Source of the DNA: a virus | IMG/VR virus record: IMGVR_UViG_3300034101_001743 | Coordinates: 1-27,560 of that record | Length of the DNA: 27,560 bases | Direction: 5' to 3' (one strand) | Part shown: piece by piece, positions 14,460-22,287 of the stretch | Layout: every line of letters starts with the position of its first letter | Position numbering within the stretch: position 1 is the first letter of the stretch | Program-made: the position numbers and the translations under genes | Notes under the pieces: generated by a model | Database searches by the model: none | What the model was told of the DNA's origin: nothing | Seen by the model: only the letters and a program-made list of their open reading frames with translations

Positions 14460-14888
14460 TCAGCCGCTGTACTTCGCGAGGGCACCCTTGGCGGAAGCCG
14501 ACTCGGGACCAACCTCGCCCTTGCCCAGCCGGGCTACGATTTCAGTCGTGAGCGTGGCGGCGGGGGTGGCGTCGATCTTGAGGTACCGGCTCTTGCCGCG
14601 GAGGTCGACATCGAGCCGCACCACCGAGGGCTGGTTGGTGACGGCCACGCTCGCGGCGGGAACCGCCACGGTGTAGACCGAGGAACCCGCGGCCGTGCTG
14701 TCGCCCTGCGACAGAGTCAGCACGTTGAGGATGCTCGCAGCCGTGTGCCCTGCGGTCGAACTCTTGGCAACGATGACATCGACGCTCGCGTAGGCATAGC
14801 CCAGCGTGTCGAGAGTCAGGGTCGCCGTCGTGGTCTGCGAGGTGCACAGCGTGCCGACCACCGTCTTTGTGTATTCGAGGTCGTTCAA
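14460..14888 (-). CDS. Putative capsid decoration or head-stabilising protein
   Basis: 142 aa, beta-rich and nearly free of Cys, Trp and Met; rich in Thr, Ala, Ser and Val. It starts with TTG, supported by TAGGAGA eight bases upstream. It follows the major capsid gene directly (34-base gap), the usual place for a decoration protein. The C-terminus (LGKGEVGPESASAKGALAKYSG) is Gly/Ala/Lys-rich and probably flexible. No named family recognised. Function is inferred from place and composition. Confidence 0.7.
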   Translation of the reverse strand: MNDLEYTKTVVGTLCTSQTTTATLTLDTLGYAYASVDVIVAKSSTAGHTAASILNVLTLSQGDSTAAGSSVYTVAVPAASVAVTNQPSVVRLDVDLRGKSRYLKIDATPAATLTTEIVARLGKGEVGPESASAKGALAKYSG

Positions 14889-14922
14889 GGTCAGTCTCCT
14901 AGAGGAAGGTCAGGGGGTCGGG

Positions 14923-16290
14923 TCAGGTGTTGAACTTCAGAGCCACGATGGGGCCGGCGACGCTGGTCGAGCCCAGGTCATGGGCAGTGGACGCCATCCT
15001 GGCCGTCGCGAATGTGAGTACCTGATCGAACTCGACGAATCGGCTCGCGTCGGTCTTCACGCTCACCTCGCGGCGGATGCCCATCGTGACAGCCTGCGAC
15101 AAGTCGCCGAACAGGCAGGCGATCTGGCTGCCAGTGCCGGTGAGAGCCGAGACAAGGGGGTGCACGAGAACCACAGGGAATCCCAAAAAGCTGAGGTTCG
15201 CACCGCCAGCCACATCGGCTTGGTTGTTGCCCGAAGCCGCCATCATCAGACGCAGCATCGAGGCACCGTAGCCGCTCGGCGAGATGTACCACTTGGCGTT
15301 CCGGTTCCGAGCGTAGAGCGGGAGCTTGGCGACCACGTTCGTGTAGTCGAGCAGGTCGAGCGTCGCGAACGTGTTGTTGCCCGTGTCGGCCGTCACCACG
15401 CTGGCACTGTGGGTGCCGTCGTTGATGGCGGTCGCCACGCCGATGATTCCGTGGTCGGTACCTGCCCCGGTCCCCGTGAAGCCCACGCGGTCGTAGGTCT
15501 CCGCGAAAGCCTGAGCCACCTCGACCGCCATCGCATCGGCGAGGTCAATGACCGAATCCTCGACGAGCGACACCGGCACGCGGTTATCCACGCCCCAGAG
15601 CTTCGCGACGAGTTGCACGTTATCGAACGACACATCGCTGGTCAGCGGGGCGGCGTTCTCACCGATAGCCCGAGCCGACAGACCGCCGGTGCGACGGGCG
15701 ATGAGCAGCGTGTCGCTGTTCATCGTCACGACGCGAGCGTTCGCCTGATAGGCACCGAACTCTTCGACGAGCCGGATGATTTCGCTGGACAGTTCCGGGT
15801 TGGTTAGGGCACCGCCGAGCGAGTTGATGCCGCCGGCCTGGGCGCGGGTCTCGACGCCGTGATCCATGCACCACCGACGAGCCTCATCGTCGCCGAAGAG
15901 GGTGGCACGAACGCTCATGCCGGCACGGTAGGCGGTCTCCGCCGAGCGGAACGCCCGCAGGGGCCGGTGATTCTGAACGGGGAAAATCTTGCTGCGGCTT
16001 TCCACGGCGGGAGCCTCCTCGGTGACTTCGGGCTTGGTCTCGACCTTGCGGGCCGGGGCACCACGCTCCAGCACGGCACGGAGCTCGAGCTCCTTCGACT
16101 GAACGCGGGTCAGGAACTCGATCCGCTCGCGGAGCTTGTCGGCCTTGGTCTCAAGCGACCGGAGCGACGCCTCTTGCTCTTCGGTCATCGGCTCAGCGGG
16201 AGCCTCGCCCTCGGGCGCGTCCTCGGTCATCGCCTCCATCTCAGCGACAACGGCGGCGAGCTCTTCGAGCAACTGCTTGATCTTGTCCAC
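14923..16290 (-). CDS. Major capsid protein, HK97 family
   Basis: 455 aa. GTG at 16290 has a CAGGAGC site eight bases upstream; a TTG eleven codons earlier lacks this support. Residues 1-100 form a charged coiled coil (for example LRSLETKADKLRERIEFLTR), the HK97-type delta/scaffold domain removed by the prohead protease. The mature part contains the usual elements: GGALTNPELSSEIIRLVEEF, then strands with VTMNSDTLLIARRTGG (E-loop region), AETYDRVGFTGTGAGTDHG, KWYISPSGYGASMLRLM and GFPVVLVHPL. This builds the icosahedral head. A structured leader lies ahead of it, between this gene and the zinc-ribbon gene. Confidence 0.93.
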   Translation of the reverse strand: MDKIKQLLEELAAVVAEMEAMTEDAPEGEAPAEPMTEEQEASLRSLETKADKLRERIEFLTRVQSKELELRAVLERGAPARKVETKPEVTEEAPAVESRSKIFPVQNHRPLRAFRSAETAYRAGMSVRATLFGDDEARRWCMDHGVETRAQAGGINSLGGALTNPELSSEIIRLVEEFGAYQANARVVTMNSDTLLIARRTGGLSARAIGENAAPLTSDVSFDNVQLVAKLWGVDNRVPVSLVEDSVIDLADAMAVEVAQAFAETYDRVGFTGTGAGTDHGIIGVATAINDGTHSASVVTADTGNNTFATLDLLDYTNVVAKLPLYARNRNAKWYISPSGYGASMLRLMMAASGNNQADVAGGANLSFLGFPVVLVHPLVSALTGTGSQIACLFGDLSQAVTMGIRREVSVKTDASRFVEFDQVLTFATARMASTAHDLGSTSVAGPIVALKFNT

Positions 16291-16304
16291 GAGGGAAGCT
16301 CCTG

Positions 16305-16368
16305 TGCGGGGTGTGGCGACCAATCGCCGCCTACCCCGAACCTATGGAGCGAACCTCAGAACCCCGCA
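16305..16368 (-). promoter_or_regulatory. Structured leader of the capsid gene
   Basis: In the 79-base gap ahead of the capsid gene, TGCGGGGT (16368-16361) is complementary to ACCCCGCA (16312-16305), and the enclosed loop contains a small stem GGCGA-TTGG-TCGCC (16328-16315). The ribosome-binding site AGGAGC follows just outside. This could be an mRNA-stabilising or translation-control element for the most abundant virion protein. No promoter-like -35/-10 pair was recognised. Confidence 0.45.
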
Positions 16369-16369
16369 G

Positions 16370-16558
16370 TTACGATGCGGCGGGAGTAAAACACTTCGTG
16401 CGGCGAATCTCACCGCTGTGCACGATTTGCTTATCGGTGTGCCCGCACCGATTGCATCGCAGGTAGCGAGTCTGGTACTCGCCGCTGCGTTGCGATGACG
16501 CGACCGCGAGCCGCCCGTTGCGGCACTTGTCGCAGAGGTCGCCTGCTTTACTTGCCAT
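16370..16558 (-). CDS. Small zinc-ribbon protein
   Basis: 62 aa. Two Cys pairs, CDKC (9, 12) and CNRC (35, 38), separated by 22 residues with a hydrophobic strand pattern (TRYLRCNRCGHTDKQIV), form a typical zinc ribbon. ATG at 16558 is inside the end of the protease gene (11-base overlap) with GGGGAAGC as the ribosome-binding site. It lies between protease and capsid genes. Zinc ribbons commonly bind nucleic acid or protein; the task here is unknown. Confidence 0.75.
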   Translation of the reverse strand: MASKAGDLCDKCRNGRLAVASSQRSGEYQTRYLRCNRCGHTDKQIVHSGEIRRTKCFTPAAS

Positions 16559-17555
16559 GCTTCCCCAGGAAATCGCGGTAGAACGCGGCCCGCGTCGCCA
16601 TGTATTCCGCAGCCGCACGATGTCGCTTCTGTTCATCGCGGAAGTGCTGGTAGCTCCGCTGGGCAACCTTCACATCGGCATCGGGATACGCGGGAAACGT
16701 CACCGGGCCGACATCCAAAAGCGATTCGATGCGTTGAATCGTGCGGATGCTTCGCCCGTCCTCGACCGCCCACGAATCGCCGCCGCTCGGTACGGTGAAC
16801 GAGAATGACGAGCCCTTGACGATGCCCGCCCTAATGTTGCTCGCGATGTCCCGCCCGTAGGTCGTGTCGGGCACGGGGAACTCATACCGCAGCCCCACCT
16901 CGTCAACCGTCATCCGCAGCGTGCCGGGATAGCGAGCGAGCGGGAAGTTCGCGTCGTGGTTCCATAGGGCTCGCGTCTCGAGCGGCTTCTTCCGCCCGCG
17001 TCGCTCACTGACGATGCCGAAGGCACCGGGGTCAATCCGCTCCACGAAATCTCCGAGCACGAGTGAGTTGACTCCGAACTTCGCCGCATACCCGACGATG
17101 TATTCGCGTTCGTTGCCTTCATCCTCGCTGCGGCTCTCGACCGCCAGGAGCGGCACCGCCGACTCGACCTCGTCAATCGCCAGAGCCCGACGTTCGATAT
17201 TCATGCTTCTGCCCTCCGCGTCTGCGGCGTCAATCTGCCGCGTGAGTTTGCTTGCCCATGCTTGACCGGGGTCTCCGCCCCAAAGAGCCCACGCAATCCG
17301 GCCCGCACTCGGGAAGCCGTCTTGTCCTGGGCTCCATCCCTCGCCCTGCTTGTCCACTTCGTGCCGGGCGAAGTAACTCGCCATTCGCTTCGCCGTCTCG
17401 GGCGAGATGCTCGTGCCGTTGCTCAGGTCTCGTGCTCGGGCAACGCCGACTGCCGTGCCGCCGCGGCCGTACTCGCTTCGCCAATCGAGCCCCTTCTGTG
17501 CTTCGTCACGCACGCCAGCCGGCGGCGTGAAATCGATGTGGTCATACCTAGCCAC
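16548..17555 (-). CDS. Prohead protease (HK97/S78 family) fused to an N-terminal phage domain
   Basis: 335 aa from a GTG at 17555 overlapping the portal stop, with a GGAAGGGGCGGA tract upstream. Residues about 20-112 form a separate domain (RGGTAVGVARARDLSNGT, then RMASYFARHEVDK, then GRIAWALWGGDPG), known to me from the ends of other phage portal or protease proteins; its role is unclear. Residues about 118-300 are the serine protease of family S78: YAAKFG, GDFVERIDPGAF, ALWNHDANFPLARY (likely catalytic His200) and IVKGSSFSFTV (likely catalytic Ser at about 249). It trims scaffold and capsid delta domains during maturation. A strong internal start at 17204 (GGAGGG six bases before ATG) would give the protease alone, 218 aa. 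Confidence 0.9.
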   Translation of the reverse strand: MARYDHIDFTPPAGVRDEAQKGLDWRSEYGRGGTAVGVARARDLSNGTSISPETAKRMASYFARHEVDKQGEGWSPGQDGFPSAGRIAWALWGGDPGQAWASKLTRQIDAADAEGRSMNIERRALAIDEVESAVPLLAVESRSEDEGNEREYIVGYAAKFGVNSLVLGDFVERIDPGAFGIVSERRGRKKPLETRALWNHDANFPLARYPGTLRMTVDEVGLRYEFPVPDTTYGRDIASNIRAGIVKGSSFSFTVPSGGDSWAVEDGRSIRTIQRIESLLDVGPVTFPAYPDADVKVAQRSYQHFRDEQKRHRAAAEYMATRAAFYRDFLGKHGK

Positions 17556-19437
17556 GCTTCCGCCCCTTCCGCTTCGGCTTCCCGTAGGCGTTCTCCTCAA
17601 CCGGCGGCGGCTCGGGGAGCGGGTCGATCTTCGTGAGCGTGCTGACCTTGTGCCCGACCTGCGTCTCGGTCGCCCGCCACCCGCCGCTCACCTCTTCGTA
17701 GACCGTGATGAGGGCGGCAGGGTCTTCCTCGGTCGCGTCAATCTTGAAGTCAGTGCCGGGGATGTCGAGCGTGCCGTAGTCCATCACATGGTCGATGCGT
17801 CCGCGGGCACGACCGCCAGCGGAGCCCCACGAGACGAAATCGCCCTCGGTGACGCTGCCCGGCTCGGCACGCTGGGAGGCGGCTTCCTCCGCGACCGGCT
17901 CGGGGGCGGGAGCCGCGGGCTCAGGCACGGGCTCGCCATCCGGTGTCACGACCGGCGTCGAGTTCGTGCCCGCGATGATGGCATCAATGGTCGCCTGGGG
18001 GATGCCAGGGAACGCCGCCGCGATGATGGCTTTCGCCCCGGTCTCGTTGAGGAGCCCGGCGTTGTATTGAGCCACAATCTCCAACAGGCTGGAAACCTGG
18101 GCCCCGTTGAGAGAAACGTCGGCAATCTGCGGGCCTTCCTCAACCTCGGGCTCGGGCGTCGCCTCGGGGGCCGGCTCCGCGGGCGTCTCGTCGACCGTGA
18201 TGATTTCCTCAACCACCGGGGCCGCGGGAGCCATCGCGAGTTGAGCCGCCGCGTTCGCCTGCTCAAGCGTCTGCATGTTGAGCGGCACTACGCGGATGTC
18301 GCCGCCATCGACCGGGTTCAAGTTCTCAAAGCCGCGAATCTCGTTGACGCTGAACACGCCCAGCGAAGCCATCGTGTTGTAGAACGCCGACCGGCCCGCG
18401 GCGTCAGCACGCAACGCTCCGCGAACGTCGAACTCCGCGAACGTCTCATCATCGGTCAGGAGGTCGCGGGAGATGGCAGACTCGAAGCGACGCAGCCAAG
18501 GCATCAGCCCGTTCTGAACGTAGTCGAGGCTTTGCTGTTCGATGTTCGAGAACGACGAACGCGAGAGGTCGCCAATAAGGTGAGGCGGCACGCCGTAGAT
18601 GCGTCCGCAAATCTCTTCACACTGAAACCGCCGGCTCTCAAGAAACTGGCTCTCTTGGTTGTTGCCGCCGACCTCAGAGATTTTTAGCCCGCCCTGGAGT
18701 ACCGCCGTCCGTTGAGCCCGCGACGGGCCGCGATGGGCTCGCTCCCACTGGTTCCGCGTGTTCTCGGCCGCCTCTGGCGATAGCATCTGGTCGGTGGTCA
18801 GCACCACGCCCGGCCGGGCACCATTCCCGAAGAACGACGCCCCGTGAATCTCCAGAGCCCGAGCTAGCCCGATGGCATCCGCCGCAATCTCGACCGGAAC
18901 TATGCCGTTGAGCCCGTCATCCGAAAGCCACCGCAGGTGCATCACCGCATCCTGCGAGTAGACGGTCGACGAGCCGCGATCCTCGCGGTACGTGTACCGG
19001 AGCCGCCCGTTCTCCAGGCGGTCAACCTTCATCCGCGAGGGATGCAGCGGAATCAGTTGTCGCGAGTCCCCTGCCCCGCGAATCTCGCAGTACGCGTTGC
19101 CATGCAGGAGCAAGTGCAGCATGAGCGTCTCACGCCACTCGTAGCTGGTCTGCCAATCGTTCGGCGTCGTGTGCAGCACCCGATAGAGCGGCACATCGCG
19201 AGCGAGTTCCTTGCCACCACCCGCGAGCCGGCGGTAGAGATGCAGCGGCAGCCCGGCGACCGACGCCGATAGCACCCGCACGCACGCGAGCACGACCGTA
19301 GCCCGCAGAGCCGACTCCGCGTCAATCCGCACGCCTGACGGGTTGCGGCCACTGGATGCCCAGCCGCCGGATTCGTAGTCCCAGTTGCGGGCGTCGCTCT
19401 CGGGGAGCCAGAGAATGCGGTTGGAGTTGGCAATCAT
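17548..19437 (-). CDS. Portal protein (HK97 family) with long C-terminal extension
   Basis: 629 aa, while this family is usually near 400-450. Residues 1-400 match HK97-type portals: GGWASSGRNPSGVRIDAESAL, AVYACVRVL-type helix (ATVVLACVRVLSASVAGLPL), LLHGNAYCEI, YGVPPHLIGD near 281-290 and NIEQQSLDYVQNGLMPWLRR. The extension has a Pro/Glu-rich linker (about 404-436), a short helical segment SLNGAQVSSLLEIVAQYNAG (about 442-490) seen at the ends of other portals, a second Pro/Ala linker, and a domain at about 528-605 (GDFVSWGSAGGRARGRI, EEDPAALITVYEE, VGHKVSTLTKI) resembling the DUF2945/hypervirulence Tudor-like domain. ATG overlaps the terminase stop (ATGA). Confidence 0.92.
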   Translation of the reverse strand: MIANSNRILWLPESDARNWDYESGGWASSGRNPSGVRIDAESALRATVVLACVRVLSASVAGLPLHLYRRLAGGGKELARDVPLYRVLHTTPNDWQTSYEWRETLMLHLLLHGNAYCEIRGAGDSRQLIPLHPSRMKVDRLENGRLRYTYREDRGSSTVYSQDAVMHLRWLSDDGLNGIVPVEIAADAIGLARALEIHGASFFGNGARPGVVLTTDQMLSPEAAENTRNQWERAHRGPSRAQRTAVLQGGLKISEVGGNNQESQFLESRRFQCEEICGRIYGVPPHLIGDLSRSSFSNIEQQSLDYVQNGLMPWLRRFESAISRDLLTDDETFAEFDVRGALRADAAGRSAFYNTMASLGVFSVNEIRGFENLNPVDGGDIRVVPLNMQTLEQANAAAQLAMAPAAPVVEEIITVDETPAEPAPEATPEPEVEEGPQIADVSLNGAQVSSLLEIVAQYNAGLLNETGAKAIIAAAFPGIPQATIDAIIAGTNSTPVVTPDGEPVPEPAAPAPEPVAEEAASQRAEPGSVTEGDFVSWGSAGGRARGRIDHVMDYGTLDIPGTDFKIDATEEDPAALITVYEEVSGGWRATETQVGHKVSTLTKIDPLPEPPPVEENAYGKPKRKGRKRG

Positions 19438-21011
19438 AGGATGAGGATGGAGGGCTCCATTGCCGGCCCTTTCACTTCCTGCGACGCGTGAACGCCGAGA
19501 GCCATGACCAGGGCTACGATGCCGTCAATGCGTTCGTTGCTCTTCGCCTTCGAGGGCTTGATGTTGCCGTTGTGGTCTTTCTGAACCGCCACGTTCCCAG
19601 CCTGCCACGCGAGCACCGGATGCCCGCCGTGAAGCAGCTTCTCGGAAACCGTGAGCGATTCGAGCACGAGGCTCGGGCCACTCATGGAGCTATAGCCCTG
19701 TCCGTAGCCTAAGACGTTTACCCCGTCTCCTTGCAGTTGATTCGCCAACTGGGTCGCGTTCCAGCGGTCGATCCCCACCTGCCGGATGTTGTATTTCTTG
19801 GCGAGCGTGTTGATGTCGGCCCGCACTTGGTCGAAGTCGGTCACATTCCCCGGCGTCAGATGCAGATGCCCCTGCCGAGCCCAAACGTCATACGGCACCT
19901 TGTCACGCCGCACACGCTCCCGCATGTTTTCCTCGGGAATCCAGAAATGAGGCTCGACCCAGTACCGCCCATCCTCCAGCGGGAACACGAGCACGAATGC
20001 CGTCGTGTCGAACGTGGTCGCGAGGTCGAGGCCCGCCCAGCACTCACGGCCCTGGAGCGTCACCGGGCACGCCTGCCCGCATCGAGCCCACGCGTCCATG
20101 CGGAGCCATCGCGTGTCTTGCTCGGTCCACTGGTTCAGATGGAGTTGGCGAAAGGTGTTTTCGTATGACGGCATCTCAACCGCCCGAGCACACTCGCTGC
20201 GGAGGTACTCGAGTTTCACGCTCACCCCAAGATTCGGGTTCGCCTTCCGCCAAGTCGCCTCTTCCTTCCAATCATCCTCGGCCGTCGCGGCGTAGATAGC
20301 CGGCAGGAATGATTCATCCTTGATGGCACCGCTGGCGACCGCCTCGGCATACCGCCAGATTTCCCAACAGATGCTCTTGCGGTCATACCCCGCCGTCGTG
20401 ATGTAGACGAGCATCGGCTGCCGCCTCGCACCCATCGAGGTCTGCATCACATCGACGAGCTCCCGGTCGGGCTGAGCGTGCAACTCGTCGAAGATGACGC
20501 CATGAGCGTTGAGCCCGTGCTTCGTGAACGCCTCGGCGGAGAGAGCCTTGTAAAACGAATGCGTGTCCTCACGCACGATGGAGTTGCGGAAAACCCGCAG
20601 TTTCGTGCGGAGTTTGGGTGACTGCTCCACGCAGACTTTCGCCATCTCAAACACGAGCCGGGCTTGGTCGCGGTCGGCGGCACACGAGTAGATTTCCGCC
20701 CCCGGCTCGCCGTCGAAAAGCAGCTTGAGGGCGATGCCCGCACACATGGTGCTCTTGCCGTTCTTGCGAGGAATCGCAAGCAGGCTCGTGCGATACTGCC
20801 GCAGCCCGTCTTTTCGCAGCGTGCCGAACAGGGTCCGCACGTACCGCTGCTGCCACGGCTCGAGCACGAACGCCTGCCCGCCGAGCTCGCCTTTCGCGTG
20901 CGTGAGGTTCTCCTCAAAGAACCTCACCGCGAGGTCGGCCTTCTCGTTCCGCGGGCCGATGTCACGCGAACATGGCGGCGTCGTCTTCGTCTTCCGGGGT
21001 CGCTTGCTCAA
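19434..21011 (-). CDS. Terminase large subunit
   Basis: 525 aa. ATPase and nuclease of the packaging motor. N-terminal ATPase: adenine-binding region LEPWQQRYV (about 50-58), Walker A AIPRKNGKSTM (79-89), Walker B GVIFDELHA (171-179) and coupling motif YITTAG (203-208). C-terminal nuclease: acidic residues at GLDLATTFD (about D329), GIDRWN (about D414) and ERIDGIVAL (about D496). A TTG start at 21011 gives 50 bases of overlap with the small subunit gene, with a purine-rich GGCGAGGG ahead of it; no ATG or GTG lies nearby in frame. Length and motif order agree with the HK97/Terminase_1 family. Confidence 0.95.
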   Translation of the reverse strand: MSKRPRKTKTTPPCSRDIGPRNEKADLAVRFFEENLTHAKGELGGQAFVLEPWQQRYVRTLFGTLRKDGLRQYRTSLLAIPRKNGKSTMCAGIALKLLFDGEPGAEIYSCAADRDQARLVFEMAKVCVEQSPKLRTKLRVFRNSIVREDTHSFYKALSAEAFTKHGLNAHGVIFDELHAQPDRELVDVMQTSMGARRQPMLVYITTAGYDRKSICWEIWRYAEAVASGAIKDESFLPAIYAATAEDDWKEEATWRKANPNLGVSVKLEYLRSECARAVEMPSYENTFRQLHLNQWTEQDTRWLRMDAWARCGQACPVTLQGRECWAGLDLATTFDTTAFVLVFPLEDGRYWVEPHFWIPEENMRERVRRDKVPYDVWARQGHLHLTPGNVTDFDQVRADINTLAKKYNIRQVGIDRWNATQLANQLQGDGVNVLGYGQGYSSMSGPSLVLESLTVSEKLLHGGHPVLAWQAGNVAVQKDHNGNIKPSKAKSNERIDGIVALVMALGVHASQEVKGPAMEPSILIL

Positions 21012-21420
21012 CGGCGGAAACCCTCGCCAGGGCGGAGGCGGTGAGCCCGAACTCAGCCGCGAACTTGAGCATCTGGTTGCGGGCGTCTCGTTTGCGCAAC
21101 CATGCCGGGTGATTACTCACCCTACCCTTATCGTCCATGATGGTCGTGCCGTTCGCCTTCAACTCAGCGTCGGCTTGAACCATGTCGGCGAACGAGTCGC
21201 AGTAGGCCGCGAGCGTCTGTTGATGCCGCGGGCTCATCACGCGGCTGGCTTCAAGCATCGGCACGATTCGCTCCCACTCTTCGCGGGCGACATCGGCCAG
21301 CCATGCCGGGGCCGGCGGAATGCCGAGCGGGGCGTCGATGCCGCGAGCGTGGGGGCCGCGGATTCGCGAGCCGCGGATCTGGAGGATTGCCTTCGGAGTA
21401 GGCTTGCGTCCCTTGCCCAT
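20962..21420 (-). CDS. Terminase small subunit, P27 family
   Basis: 152 aa. GRKPTPKAILQIRGSRIRGP at the start, LGIPPAPAWLADVAREEWERI near 32-52, then MSPRHQQTLAAYCDSFADMV and a C-terminal HPAWLRKRDARNQMLKFAAEFGL are the layout of P27-family small terminases, which recognise the packaging site and regulate the large subunit. The acidic tail (ATPEDEDDAAMFA) overlaps the large-subunit gene by 50 bases. The HNH endonuclease lies upstream, a common pairing in HK97-like phages. Confidence 0.93.
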   Translation of the reverse strand: MGKGRKPTPKAILQIRGSRIRGPHARGIDAPLGIPPAPAWLADVAREEWERIVPMLEASRVMSPRHQQTLAAYCDSFADMVQADAELKANGTTIMDDKGRVSNHPAWLRKRDARNQMLKFAAEFGLTASALARVSAVEQATPEDEDDAAMFA

Positions 21421-21423
21421 TGG

Positions 21424-21528
21424 TTAGGCACTCCAAACTTCCATTTTCAGCCACGCGTGGGGGCGGTAAAACATCTGGTTTTCCTCAGACGCCCGAATCG
21501 AGTCGCCCCCCGCCCCTCCCTTGTGCAT
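21424..21528 (-). CDS. Possible micro-gene between HNH and small terminase
   Basis: A 34-codon frame fills most of the 116-base gap, starting eight bases after the HNH stop and ending three bases before the small-terminase ATG. The predicted peptide begins MHKGGAGGDSIRASEENQ and ends MFYRPHAWLKMEVWSA. A second ATG inside it, at MFYRPHAW, has GAGGA seven bases upstream, so a 16-residue product is also possible. The composition is reasonable for a short protein, but there is no homology information; it could equally be non-coding leader. Confidence 0.3.
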   Translation of the reverse strand: MHKGGAGGDSIRASEENQMFYRPHAWLKMEVWSA

Positions 21529-21536
21529 TCGGCTGC

Positions 21537-21869
21537 CTAGTTCCGCAGCATCTCGCGATTGGTTTTCTGCTGGTGGCATGACGCGCACAAACACTGCCCG
21601 CCTTGAACGTCATACCGCGAGCGTCCATCGCGGCAGGTGTCGGTGCCCGGCACGACCGGGCTCACATGGTCGGCATGTGCTTGCCGCTTGTCGCTGCATA
21701 GCGTGTGGCATGAGCGGCATACCCACGCGTCGCGGTTGAGCACCGCGAGCCGCCACGCTTGATGCGAGCGAGAGCAGTACCCACGGGCTGCCGCGTTGGG
21801 CCTCGATTGCTCTGCCACCGAGGCGGAGCGGAGACGCGGCGGCCTGTGGGTTGGTATGCGAGTGGGCAC
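21537..21869 (-). CDS. HNH endonuclease
   Basis: 110 aa from a GTG four bases after the preceding stop. A zinc-binding HNH nuclease: CRSCHTLC (about 50-57), HADHVSPV with the DH of the catalytic strand (about 64-71), and GGQCLCASCHQQKTNRE at the end, where CASCHQQKTN is the second zinc pair and last His/Asn. The N-terminal RPPRLRS...RPNAAARGYCSRSHQAWRLAVL resembles other phage HNH proteins placed next to terminases, where they are needed for cos cleavage in HK97-type phages. A cos-type genome end is therefore plausible. Confidence 0.9.
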   Translation of the reverse strand: MPTRIPTHRPPRLRSASVAEQSRPNAAARGYCSRSHQAWRLAVLNRDAWVCRSCHTLCSDKRQAHADHVSPVVPGTDTCRDGRSRYDVQGGQCLCASCHQQKTNREMLRN

Positions 21870-21873
21870 GGGC

Positions 21874-22230
21874 TCACGACTTGAACGAGACCACGCCGAC
21901 AGTGCCGGTCGAGTTCGTGGCACCGCTGACGATGCGAACGTAGGGCACGGCGAACACGGCATCGGGCAGGGAGTAGACGCGACCATCGGTCGTGCTCGGG
22001 GCGAGCGTGATGTCGGCGGCGGAACCATCGGCCCCGTAGACGCGGCGGTACGGGCCGGCTTCGGCAACCGCACCCCAGCACTGGAGCGTGGCAGACGCAG
22101 TCAGCATCGTGCCGACCGAGATGATACCGCCGGCCATGTCATCGGCTCGGAGCGTGGTCGCCGCCGAGGTCGCGGTGCCGAGGGTGAGGGTGAACGTCCG
22201 CGTCTTCCGCTTGATTTTGTATTCGCTCAT
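21874..22230 (-). CDS. Small beta-rich virion-like protein
   Basis: 118 aa; ATG with CAGGAGC nine bases upstream. The N-terminus (MSEYKIKRKTRTFTLTLG) is basic, followed by Thr/Ala/Ser-rich strands (ATSAATTLRADDMAGGIISV) and a C-terminal YVRIVSGATNSTGTVGVVSFKS. It resembles other phage structural proteins in composition, including the decoration-like protein downstream of the capsid gene, but no family is named. Oddly, it lies ahead of the packaging genes rather than among the head genes. Confidence 0.75.
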   Translation of the reverse strand: MSEYKIKRKTRTFTLTLGTATSAATTLRADDMAGGIISVGTMLTASATLQCWGAVAEAGPYRRVYGADGSAADITLAPSTTDGRVYSLPDAVFAVPYVRIVSGATNSTGTVGVVSFKS

Positions 22231-22287
22231 CGTCGTGCTCCTGGGTGGCTCGGGCGTTGGCCCGATGCGTGGCCGATGCTCTCCAGC

